Source: Myotis daubentonii (lineage: Eukaryota > Chordata > Mammalia > Chiroptera > Vespertilionidae). Taken from it: a DNA stretch of 64,000 nt. The stretch lies in contig NC_081841.1 in the NCBI RefSeq assembly GCF_963259705.1, positions 121,783,827 through 121,847,826 on the forward strand. The letters are read 5' to 3'. Positions 46,795 to 57,306 of the stretch are shown here, one piece after another. Made by a program: the position numbers and the translations under genes. Each line of letters opens with the position of its first letter. Position 1 is the stretch's first letter. The notes under the pieces were generated by a model. The model made no database searches and was not told the DNA's origin. It saw only the letters and a list, made by a program, of their open reading frames with translations.

Positions 46795-49571
46795 TGTCTC
46801 CACATTTTTTATGCTTCCCTGTGTTGATAGAGTGGCTTTCTGTGCTAGGTATCCTATAGGGCCCAGTGGCTCAGCCTCCCCAATTACCTGAGGTGGACAC
46901 TCTTGGTGCACCCCTTTGTGGGCTTTGTGCACAGTCTTGTTGTAGTTAAGCCTTGATTGTTGTAGGTATCACTGGGAGGAATTGACCTCCAGGCCAATTG
47001 GCTGTGAGAATCAGCTGTGTCTATCAGGGTGCTGGAGACACCCTTCTGGGGCAGGACTTGCTTCAGTAGGGGCTTTGGTGCTCACTGAGTCTGCCCCTTG
47101 AGTGTGTCCCTTATGGATCTGAGAAGTTGTAATCTGGATGGTCCCACTCTGACCACTGGTTCTTGGATCTGTAAGGAGGTGCTAATTTAGCCTCTGCCTG
47201 AGGCTACCCAGCAGGAGCTATGGAGAGATCTGCAGATTCCTCTTATTTTTGGACGGTTTGGAGGTGCCCAGATGAGGCCCAGCTGTGAAGCAATGAAAGC
47301 TACTGTGGGGTCTTGGGCCTTCTTTTGGAAGTTCTGGTTCTCTCTGACCCAGCTGTAGTTTGTTAGGTAATTTTCAGATTTTAAAGGGCCAGGCCTTTCA
47401 TATGCAAAAGCCTCTGAGCACAGCTTGTGTGGAGCGGGGTCTCAAGGGATCAACAGGGCAAAGCAAGAAGCTATGGCTGCTCTTCAGCCCTACCCTAAGA
47501 GGCCCCACGTCTCAGTGTTCCGGTAATTACTGCAAGCACCTCTAAGAGAAAGCCGCCCTCGAGTTCCAACTGCTGCCAGACAGTCCAGTTTCTCCCTGTA
47601 TGAGTCTGGGTCCCCAGAGACTCACCTGGAACTGGAGTTCAGAGCAGGCGGGAGCTTGAGACTCCCTCCCAATTGAAAAAGACAACCGCATCCTCGTGTG
47701 CCTCCCGTACCTCTGCACTTTACTTCCACACCTCCTCTGAGTCTCAGTGTGCTTTTCTCTTTCCTTCTAGTTATAGAATTTCCACCCCGCCAGCCCTCCT
47801 GTGGTTCTAGATGGTGTCCATTTTGTCTTTTAGTTGTATTTTTGAAGTGGTTGTGTGAGGCAGAAATTTCTGGTGTTTACCTATGCTGCTATCTTGGTTT
47901 CCTCAATGGTGCTGGATTTTGTTGAATGCTTTTTCTGCATCTATTGATTGATGATGTGGTTTTTATATTTCAATTTGTCTATGAGTTGTATCATGCTTAT
48001 TGATTAGTGAATTGTACTAGCTTTGCATCCCTGGAATAAATCCCACTTGAGCATGGTGTATTATCTTTTTAATACATTGCTGGATCAGATTTGCTAAAGT
48101 TTTGTTGAGGATTTTATCATGTGTTCATCAGGAATATTGGCCTGCAATTTTCTTTCTTTGTAGTGTCTTTATCTGCTTTTGGAATTAGGATGATGCTGGC
48201 TTTGTAAAAAGAGCATGGAAGTGTTCATTCTTCTTGAAATTTTTTGGAATAGTTTGATGAGAATAGGTGTTATTTCTTCTTTGGTAAAAACTCCCCTTTG
48301 AAGCTGTCCAGACCAAGGCTTTTGTTTGCTGGGAGTTTCTTGATTATTGTTTCAATTTCTTTCATTGTTAATCATCTGTTCAGGTTTGCTCAATCTTCCT
48401 GATTAAATTTTGGAAGGTTGTATATTTTTAGAAATTTTTCCACTTTATCATAATTGCTCAATTTGTTGGCATATAGATGATTATAATACTTTCTTACAAT
48501 CCTTTGTATTTCTGTGGTGTCAGTTGTTACTTTACCTCTTTCATATCTGATTTTATTTATTTGTGTCCTCTCTCTGTGTTTCTTGATGAGTCTGGATAAA
48601 GGTTCATCAATCTTGCCCATCTTTTCAAAGAACCAGCTATTGGTTTCATTGATCCTTTGTATTGATTTTTTTTTAGTCTCTATGTCATTTATTTCTGCTT
48701 TGATCTTTATCCTTTCCTTCCTTCTACTTACTCTGGGCTTGTTGTTCTCTTGCTAATTCTTTTAGTATTAGGTCTAGTTAGTTTATTACAGATTTTTCTT
48801 ATTTCTTGAGGAAGGTGGGTAGTACTATGAACTTCCTTACTGTTGATTTTGGGTTGTGTGTTCATTTTTATTTGTTTCTGAGATGTTTTTTTAAATTTTT
48901 TTCTTTGATCGCTTTGGCAACTTATTCATTGTTTAATAACATTCTATTAAGCCACCATGCGGTTCAACTTTTTTTAGTATATTTTAATTTCTAGTTTCAT
49001 TCCTTTGTGAGCTGAGAAGATACTTGATATGATTTCAATTTTGTTGAAATTGTAGAGAATTATTTGGTGTTCCAACAAGTGATCTGTCTTTGAGAATGTC
49101 TTGCATGCACTTGAGAAGATTGTATATTCTGCAGCTTTGGGGTGAAATAGTCTCTAAATATCAATTAAGTCCATTTGATGTTATGTATTTTACATGGTCT
49201 CTGTTTCCTTGTTGACTTTTTGTCTGAACATCTATCCAGTGTTATCAGTGGGGTGTTAAAGTTTCCTACTATGATTATATGTTGTCAATCTCTACCTTAA
49301 AGTGCTCCAGCAATCAATCCATTTAGTATTATGTAGTGACCTTCAGTTTCTCTTGTTATGGTCTTGATTTTGAAGCCTATTTTGTCAGATATGAGTATTT
49401 GTACCCCCAAATTTGTTTTACTTCCATTTGCATTGAAATCTTTTTCTATCTCTTCCCTCTCACCCTGTGTGTGTATTTTGTTCTGAGGTGGGTCTCTTGT
49501 AAACAGCATATATTTTTTGATCATGTTTTCATATCTATTCAGCTAGCCTATGTCTTTTGATTGGAACATTT

Positions 49572-49786
49572 ATTTATTTTTTAATTTTTTTCTTTATTAA
49601 CTAAGGTACCACATATGTGTCCTTATCACCCTATTGCCCCTCCTCACCCTCCCCCCCACTCATGTCCTCACCCCCCTGGTATCTGTGTCCTTTGGTTAGG
49701 CTTATATGCATGCATACAAATCCTTTGGTTGATCTCTCCCCTTTACCCCCACCCTCCCCAACCTTCCCTCTGAGGTTTGACGGTCT
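49572..49786 (-). mobile_element. Short L1 tail insertion (3'UTR only)
   Basis: An A-tail-like T run and the L1 3'UTR segment (ttatgcttatatgcatgcata type, cccctcc-rich) interrupt L1-E. gattggaacattta on the left and gattgacacattta on the right are a 14-bp duplication with two changes. Confidence 0.75.
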
Positions 49787-49869
49787 GATTGACACATTTA
49801 AGTTTATTATTCAAAGGTACTTATGTATTGCCATTTTGATTCTTTATGCCTTTGTTTCTCTTTGTCTTT

Positions 49870-50222
49870 CTATTTCATCTTCTTCTGACAGTCCTTTTAG
49901 TATTTCCTACAGTGCTGGTTTGGTGATACTAAACTAACTTAGCCTTGTTTTATCTGAGAAGCTTTTGTTTCTCCTTTACTTTTGAATCATAGCCTTGCTG
50001 GATAGAATAGTCTTTGTTTCATATCCTTGCTTTTCATTTCTTTGAATATTTCATGCCATTTCCTTCCTGCCATAGTGTTTTTGGTGAGAGATCAGCTGAC
50101 AGCCTTATTGGAGCTCCCTTATATATAACTGATTGTTCTCTATTGATGGCCTCTGAATTCTTTCTTCTCTTTGAAGTTTGCTATTTTAATTATGATGAGT
50201 CTTGCTGTGGGTTGGTGTGTGC

Positions 50223-50277
<55 letters not shown>

Positions 50278-50855
50278 TCAGACACTATGTTTCTTCTGAA
50301 CTTATGCTACCTTTTCCTTCATTGGGTCAGGATATTTTTCTGTCATTATTTCTTCAAACAGTTTCTCTATTTTGGGCTTCCTTTTTCCCCCCCTCTGGCA
50401 TCTCTATGATGTGGTTGCTGTTCCATTTCATGTTGTCTCACAGTTCCCTTACACTGTCCTCATGGTTTTTAAGTATTTTTTCTTATTGTTGCTCTAATTG
50501 AGTGATTTTTTTAAAAATCTTGTCTTCTAATTTACTTATTTGGCCCACAATTTCTTCTAATCTACTTTTGATTCCCTTCAAAGAATTGTTTATTTCAGCT
50601 ATATCTTTCTTCACTTCCAATTGCTTCTTATTCATATTTTCTGTATCTGTTTTCATGCTGATATAGTTTTGTCTAAGTTACCTATAATTCTCAGTAAGTT
50701 GCTTGTACTTCTCACTAAGTTGTTTGAACAGCCTTATCACCATTATTTTGAACACTATATCTGATATATTGCATGCCTCCATTTTATTTAGCTCTTTTTT
50801 TTCCCTGGGAATTCCTCCTATTCTTTCATTTGGGGCCTATTACTTTGCTCCCCAT
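49870..50855 (-). pseudogene. L1-E ORF1, decayed
   Basis: The start codon is near 50855 (MGSKVIGPK on the minus strand). Coiled-coil, RRM-like and C-terminal parts follow in order. Stops and indels are frequent and a (TG)n expansion (50222-50268) sits in the RRM-like region. The stop position is uncertain. Confidence 0.65.
50222..50268 (+). repeat. (TG)n microsatellite
   Basis: About 22 tg units lie within the L1-E ORF1 remnant, preceded by gtgtgcagg. Confidence 0.95.
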
Positions 50856-51057
50856 TTTTGCTGTTTCTTTGTGTTTTGGAGAAGACTTCTATCCCCCAGT
50901 CTTGGTGGGGTGGCCTTCTTGTGGGCCCCAGTTGTGTAGCTTTCTTTATATTATGAGCTGGGTGGTCTATGAATGACCTTTATATGGGTTATATAGGTCC
51001 TCCTATTGAATTTTGATCTTATTGCTGTTATTCCACTTATGGGTGGGCTTAGCTTCT

Positions 51058-51446
51058 GGAGGCTAAGACCAGCAGGTCATAATAAATGCAAAAAGTCCTC
51101 AAAAGGCTGATGGACTTTTGATATTCAGCAGGGCTGAATATCAGCATTGAATTACCCTGCTGCTGGCCAAATGGCTGAACAGCTGTAGGAAATTCCCCAA
51201 ACCTGATCATCTTTTACTGTTTACCAAACCTTACCTTTGATATGCATGTTTGCTTTGCTAAAGGGCAAAATGTGTAAATAAAAAGCCATGGATCTGAAGA
51301 TTCAGGGAGCCCACTTCACTAGAGGGTGAGACCTCCACCTGGCTTTCCCTCATGCCTTCTAAATTTATATATCTTTTCTAGTCTCTTCATTTATGCATCA
51401 GCCCCTTCTCCAGATTCCTGAACCCTTGCTGCAAAAGACTGTGGCA
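51058..51446 (+). repeat. 5' LTR of a tRNA-Lys ERV (left edge approximate)
   Basis: The block ends gactgtggca four bases before a lysine-type primer site. It contains a TATA-like taaataaaaagcc (about 51273-51285) and then an R/U5-like section rich in cct. The start is set by the first TG-type position after L1-E and could be off by tens of bases. No matching 3' LTR is seen. Confidence 0.6.
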
Positions 51447-51450
51447 TTTA

Positions 51451-51467
51451 TGGCACCCGAACAGGGA
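51451..51467 (+). other. Primer binding site, tRNA-Lys3 type
   Basis: tggcacccgaacaggga differs from the canonical lysine primer site by one G-to-A change. Lys primers are typical of betaretrovirus-like (class II) ERVs. Confidence 0.8.
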
Positions 51468-54400
51468 ATGGAGAAGAAGATTTGCCAGAGTGAAGAAAGG
51501 ATCACCGGTAAAGGTGGGGATCATGGGGAAAAAGGTGGGGAGATTCACTGTGCATAAAGCTAACACAAAGCTTTGGAATTTGCAGTCCAGAGTGGGCAAG
51601 GGCATCTTTTTCAAGCCAGGCCATAATGGGGAAGAATTCCGTTAGAAGGCAAAATTATGAAGAAATTAAAATGTCAAAAGGTACTCTCTTAAATCAGGCT
51701 CAAGGAAAAAGGGTGCCCTTGTTATATTTAACTATGCGGGGTCTTATTCAAATTACAAAATGCCTAATTTGTATTGGGAATCAAAAATCTATAAAAAGGC
51801 ACCACCGGATCCTCCACCTCTGGGGTGGAGAGACTTGGCAGTTAGAGAGGGTGGAGCTGTCAACTCTTGCAGGGGACTCTGATGCTTTGTCTGAAAATTA
51901 CCATATGATGCCTTGGGACAGGCAGAGTTTAGTTAAAATAATGTTAAAGGCTAGTCAATGCTATATAGAGCAGAATAGGAAAAGATTCATGAAAAGAACT
52001 GTGATATATTAAGTCTGGTCTATATGTTTATTGATCTGTCCTTTTTGTTTGGTTAAATGCGTTTATTATTAGTCAATTAAGCATGCCTAGGTGGCTGGGC
52101 CATTTACTGAATTTCCCCAGAGCAAAAAAGATGTTGGGGTGGGGAGACATGTGGCCAAGGGTGTCCTAGGAGACAAAGGGAGGTAGAGATAACAAAAAGA
52201 AAAGTCTCATTTTCACCATGTTTTTTATTTCCCAGTTCGTCATTTAAAATTTGGCAGAATTCAAGGGAGAGATCTGGGATTTCTGTACTCGTGAAGAGAA
52301 AAAGGCTGGCTTAAGACAAAACCAAGCTCCATCGGATTTTGGATAGGTCTTGGGCTTAGCTCAATCTCTTTACGGATCTTATAGAATAAACCCAAGACTG
52401 TTTTTCCTCAAAAAGATGGCAAAAATGACCCAAGGAAAAAATACAGGCTAGGTTTGGGCAACAAGATTAGTGTTTCCATAATAAAGGGTAGTTTTTGAAT
52501 AATGATGGACCGCATTCCAAAGTTATCCGTAAGGCCACTGAAAGTCAGTAAATTAGTTAATCTCTGTTACAGAATTTACCAAAGTAAATGCCTTAGATGT
52601 TAATATTTGGCTTCAAAATTCTAAAATTGTTGAAACATGGATAAATAAATGTAACTAAAATGAAGGATTTGTGATAGAGATTTTCGGTGTAAGTATAGGT
52701 AGATTGATGGAGGAGGTGGCTGGTCTCATATCCCGCAGCAGCAGTCTCTGAGGAAAGAATGTAGTGATTTTACATTCAAATAGTTACAAGCTTGCTTCCC
52801 TCTACCCCCTCCTTTTGCCAGCCAGAAACATAGTTTTCCAAAGTCTTTAGCAACTTAAAGCTTTGAAGTTTGCTAAATTAAACAATAAAGACTATTAAAT
52901 ATCTAGGAATTTTGAAATGACAAAATACTGAAATATTAATCTGAGTTTGCCTCGTATGAAAAATCTAGATGACAGAATTGAATGTATTAATTAAATATGT
53001 CTTGTATTTTTAAAAATGTAAATTTATTCCTAATCTAAGAAATGCTATTTAACTTGCCACTAAAAATTTAAGGCTTCTAAGAGTTTAAAGTTCAAATTAA
53101 GTTAGGAGAAATTATATAGTTATGATAACAAAATGCATAAAGTATAGAAATTTATTTTTGAGAAAATAATTCTTGTATTTTCTCTGGAGAAATTAGTTCA
53201 AAATATATTGTAGTCATTATGTGTACTATGTATGGTAAAATTTCAACCTAGGATATAATATTTTATATGGCCTAATTAAAAAAAGGAGGATTAATTCTTG
53301 AAAGGGCGAGGGCTAAGCCCTCCATCTTGCCCCGTACCCTCCATGTTGGGGCAGCCGCCATGTGCTCAGGAGAGTACCTTCTTCCCGGAAGCCCAGGCCT
53401 CTGCTGGCCACGCCCGGGATTTCTTTAAACTAACCAATGACAATCAAGGGACGTGCGCGCCAGAGAGATGACCACATCCTGTGTAAGAAGACCCGACTGG
53501 CACCTGGCCAATCGGCAGGGCCCACAGTCAGCTCCCCTCCCCTCACTCCACCCCCTATTAAAACCCTGTTTTTTCCCACGGTGGGGACACTCTGCTTCCG
53601 GTCGCTGCATCGGCCAGGAGGCAGGGTCGAGTTAGCTAGTTCAATAAAGGACCCTCTGCTTTTGCATCGGACTGGCTAGTTCCCTGGTGTGGTTTCCTTG
53701 GGGATCTTGAAATCTGGGCATAACATTTCTATGGTCTCAACCAAATTTTTAATATAAAAAACAGTTTAAATTTAATTGACATATTTTAGAATAATTACAA
53801 AAAGTATATAATATAATCTTTGGGAGATATATATAGATATATAGATATATATATTTCATGGTCTTTCCAAGTTAAATTTCGAGACTTTAACCAAGATCTA
53901 GTTCTGGGACATTCCAAGGGCCCTGGGATGATTCAAAGATTTATTCTCTCTTCCTAAAAGAAATATTTTTGAATTAAGCTGATCTAATATACTTGAAATC
54001 ATGTGGAAAGATTTATCAAATAAAACTTAATAAATATATTTTATTTATATACATATATTTTAAATGTTATAAAGGTTTCAACCTCTAAAGGAGGGTAAGG
54101 CAAAGTTGCTAAATATTTCTTCAGCAGCGGAATTTTAAAAACAAAAGCAAACAAAAGGCCTTAGGCGGCCTGCTCTTTAAATAGGCATTTGTACTTCATA
54201 GGTCAAATGTCTAAGTTTGCTTACTTTGCTTTTTCAATAAAGGTGCATATTTTAATTACTTAATAAATTAGCTTTTTACAATATAATCAAGGTCTCATAT
54301 AATTTCAATTATATGAGAAGCCAAAATGTTAAGCAATTGATTCTAGTAAAAATAGTTTCTGAGACCTCTCATGATATTTCTGTGTATGCAAATGGGGACT

Positions 54401-55130
54401 AGCCAAAAAGAATACTGTTTAAAAGTAAAATTTTAAGCTTGACAAAGGAGAAGTTTTAGAATCTCTTCTGCTACTAGTTACAGGGTAAACTAATAGTTAT
54501 TATTCAAGCATTAAATCTGATAATTAATAAATCACCATAAGTAAAAAGAGAGTCACTTAAAATGTAGGCATGGCAGTATTAGCCAGGATCAGAAAAGTAA
54601 CCAAGTGTGTTGCTCTGTTTAAAAGAAAGAAAAAAATATTTTTAAAAGAAACTACCTAAATGTGCCCTAGAAATTATTCTGGGAGGAAATAAAGGGAGAT
54701 TTCCTTCAAATACTTAGAAACTGTAACTAAAAGTCAATGTATTAGGCCTCAAAATGAAAAAATAAATAATTTACATTTTGCCTCCCTGACTAAGCTCTAT
54801 GTCAAAGTACTCAAGGACTGATAGTGAAAATTCAATTAATGTCATTTACTGTCCACACCAAAAAACAAATAAAGTTAGAAAATAAGCCTCATTTCAGATT
54901 GATTTAAATTAGCAAATTGAAATAAGTGAATATTCAGGGGAACTTAGTTGTACTAGGCAGGAACCTATTCCTGGAGCATTAACTATTTCTTACTGATGGT
55001 TCATCTCATAGTAGAAGCTGTTTATCATGCAATGAATTTAGACCAGTCATACTTCTGCACAAAGAATTAAATTAAAAGCTATCAAGGCTGCATTACAGGA
55101 TTTCCAAAAGCCTTTTAATATTATTTAAAA
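51468..55130 (+). pseudogene. Decayed interior of the tRNA-Lys ERV
   Basis: A candidate gag start lies at 51626 (MGKNSVRRQN), giving 128 codons to 52012 that look matrix-like only in position and in the N-terminal MG. From 52013 to 54960 I recognise no retroviral protein; the DNA is AT-rich and broken. At 54975-55125 an RNase H-like fragment is visible in two frames (LFLTDGSSHSR and ALQDFQKPFNI). A purine run (aaaacaaaaaaggggggata) follows at about 55126-55147. A solo LTR of another family is inserted at 53299-53725. Confidence 0.5.
53299..53725 (+). repeat. CpG-rich solo LTR, gamma-like, 427 bp
   Basis: It starts tgaaagggcgaggg and ends gggcataaca. A CCAAT box (ccaatgac, about 53433), a weak TATA-like ttaaaacc (about 53558) and an aataaag signal (53643-53649) are in U3-R-U5 order. 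Near-matching attct and tttct flank it. Many intact CG dinucleotides make it look much younger than the ERV around it. No internal sequence adjoins it, so it probably arose by LTR-LTR recombination. Confidence 0.75.
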
Positions 55131-55542
55131 CAAAAAAGGGGGGATAGTGGCGCAATCCCTGTAAGTAAATTACATCAACCCTTAATTACTTTAAATTTTT
55201 TGCTTTAAAATTTTTTCACTTTTAATGCTGCTATTGGAAAGACACCCATGGTGTCAGAATAAACCAAAGGAAAATGGTTTGGCAACAATGAAAAGATCCC
55301 GAGAATCTAGTTTATAGAAAGGTCCCTTTATTAACCTTTAGTCTAGGATATGCTTGTGTATTTCTGGAAAACTCCTCCAAGCCCATGTGGATTCCTGCAA
55401 CAATGGACCTGAGAGAAGAACTGACCAGATTATTCTAATTCCAGATAGCAGTGGCCCCAAGCAACACGCTGATGAGACAGAGGAGAAACATTCCAGAGAT
55501 GGAGGATGGTAATGACGCATTGCCATGCTAGCATTCATCAGC

Positions 55543-55790
55543 TGTAAATTGCTGCAGGTTGCCCTGGACCAAGCCAAAGAAGGTCAGGCCTGCATTGCCA
55601 TTGCTCACCATTTGTCCACCATCCAGAACTGGAATATTGTTGCTGTCGTGTCACAGGAGATAGTGACTGAGAAGGGAACCCATAAAAAACTGTTGGACAG
55701 TGATTGGGAAGGGGACTCAAAGAACTGTTGGCCCAGAAAGGAGCTTACTGCAGACTAGTTCCTTTGATGCCTCACAACAATTTTAAAAGG
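55543..55790 (+). pseudogene. ABCB11-like pseudogene fragment (C-terminal nucleotide-binding domain)
   Basis: The frame reads [19 protein letters not shown], then HLSTIQN and [10 protein letters not shown], which corresponds to the end of the second nucleotide-binding domain of ABCB transporters, past the Walker B region and including the H-loop histidine (IAHHLST). The SQ..VTEKGTH and [10 protein letters not shown] pattern favours ABCB11 (bile salt export pump) over ABCB1 or ABCB4. A 35-bp imperfect tandem duplication (the ctgttgg motif repeats at 55690 and 55725) shifts the frame before the last residues. No Walker A or membrane segments are present. The sequence upstream (55150-55542) is not recognisable as ABCB11. 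It may be a processed copy or a stray exon. Confidence 0.6.
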
Positions 55791-55844
55791 ACATGATAGA
55801 GCTCATTCCTTTTCATTGAATCTAAAAATCTTAAAAGGGATGCA

Positions 55845-56130
55845 TGCAGCTCACTCCAGTCCAAAGAGCCGGAGCCGTGCAAGCAGCCCACCCCCATCTG
55901 AGGAGAAGCAGACTTGCAATCAACCTGTCCAAGCCCAAGGAGCAGTAGACCCACAAGCAGCCCACCACATCAGAGGAACAACAGCAGCATGCAACCAGCC
56001 CCCATTAAAGGAACAGCAGCCACATGAGCAGTCCACCCCAGTTCAAGGAGTAGCAGCTGAGTGTGTAGCCGGCCCCAATCCAAGGAACAGCAGCCTCGTG
56101 ATCAGCACACCTTCTGTCTGAAGAACAGCA
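55845..56130 (+). repeat. L1-D 5'UTR minisatellite, about 36-bp units
   Basis: Seven to eight units with gagcagcccacc ... aaggagcagcag on the plus strand are seen, the reverse complement of the pattern in L1-A and L1-C, as expected for the opposite orientation. Confidence 0.8.
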
Positions 56131-56327
56131 GCTGTGTGAGAAGCCTCCCCAGGCGAGCCAGAGGAGCCAACACGGTTGTGAACAGCACCCACCAGAGGAG
56201 CTGCTGCCAACTGAGGAGCAACTGCTACCACAACTGCCCGAGGAACAACCACAGCCCGAGGAGCCATAGCCACTCAAGGAGCAGCCCCTGAATGACTCAA
56301 CATCTAGATCTGTCCGTGAGATCAAAC

Positions 56328-57258
56328 ATGGGTACACAAAGAAACCCCCAAAGGAAAGAAGAGGCGGACTAGCCTGAAAAGCACATAAGTGAAACAGAGG
56401 CATACAACATGACAGAAAAAGAATTCAGATTAAGAGTCCTAGAGAGCATAAACCAGATGGAGGAAAAAATCAACAACTTATGCAAGAATCAAGAAGAAAG
56501 ATGAAAAAGTCAACAAGTTATGTAAGACTCAAAAAGAAATGGATGAAAAAATCAATAACATATGTAAGAAACAAGAAGAAATGAAGAGTGATATAGCTGC
56601 AATAAAAAACATCATTGAAAGTTTCAACAGTAGACTAGGAGAAGCAGAGGACCGAAATACCGAATTAGAAGACAGGGAAGCAAAACACACCCAAACTGAA
56701 CTGCAATTGGAGAAAAAAATTAAAAGACAGGAGAAGAACCTAAGAGAGCTATGGGAAAACATGAAACAAAGCAACATACGAATAATAGGGGTGCCAGAAC
56801 AACAGAAAGAGGAACAAGGGTTAGAAAACCTATTGGAAGAAATAATGTCAGAAAACTTCCCTGAGGTAGGGAAGAAAAAAGTCACACAAGCACAGAGAGT
56901 CCCAAACAAGATGAACCCAAAAAGACCCATGCCAAGACATATCATAATTACTATGGCAAATGTTCAGGACAAAGAGAGAATCTTAAAGGTTACAAGAGAG
57001 AGACGGAAAGATACATACAAGGGATCTCCCATTAAATTATCAAATGATTTCTCAACAGAAACACATCAGGCCAGAAAAGAATGGACGGAAATTTACAAAA
57101 TGTTGCAAAGCAAGGGACTGAATCCAACAATACTCTATCCAGCAAGGCTATCATTCAAAATTAAAGGAGAAATAAGAAGCTTCACAGACAAAAAAAGGCT
57201 AAGGGAGTTTATCACCACCAAGCCAGCAATGCAAGAAATGCTAAAGAGACTGGTGTAA
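56328..57258 (+). pseudogene. L1-D ORF1, broken N-terminus, long intact C-terminal part
   Basis: ORF1 begins MGTQRNPQRKEEAD, then a stop (about 56370). A frameshift follows in the coiled coil near 56500. From 56539 a 239-codon frame is open to 57258. It holds the end of the coiled coil (to about residue 70), the RRM-like domain (IRIIGVPEQQKEEQGLEN, NKMNPKRPMPRHIIITMAN) and the C-terminal domain (LSNDFSTETHQARKEW, LYPARLSFKIKGEIRSF). The intact stretch could start at 56539 but would lack most of the trimerisation region. Confidence 0.85.
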
Positions 57259-57306
57259 AAAGAAGAAATAAAAAGCTAAGAAAGAAAACAGGCACAAAAA
57301 ATAGAA

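Larger units (their letters stand above)
45335..47904 (-). mobile_element. HAL1-2: second HAL1, older and broken
   Basis: The 16-bp duplication aatggtgctggatttt (45319-45334 and 47905-47920) bounds it within L1-E. Like HAL1-1 it has a 5'UTR (47904-46800, longer by about 390 bp), ORF1 only, and a related 3'UTR (identical segments such as tctttattgttcagattatt). CpGs are largely replaced by TG or CA. A VES SINE sits at the start codon. Confidence 0.88.
42395..50990 (-). mobile_element. L1-E: old antisense L1 split by four insertions
   Basis: The 3'UTR (42395-42880), ORF2 (about 42880-49830) and ORF1 (about 49870-50855) are read on the minus strand. Its sequence continues across a VES SINE (43317-43530), a Helitron (44697-44932), HAL1-2 (45335-47904) and a short L1 tail (49572-49786). 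Many indels break both ORFs. The 5' end lies close to the start of the ERV at about 51058. Confidence 0.85.

Noticed and set aside
51626..52012. 128-codon frame as a functional gag gene
   Set aside because: The position after a Lys primer site is suggestive, but no capsid or nucleocapsid motifs follow and the rest is decayed.
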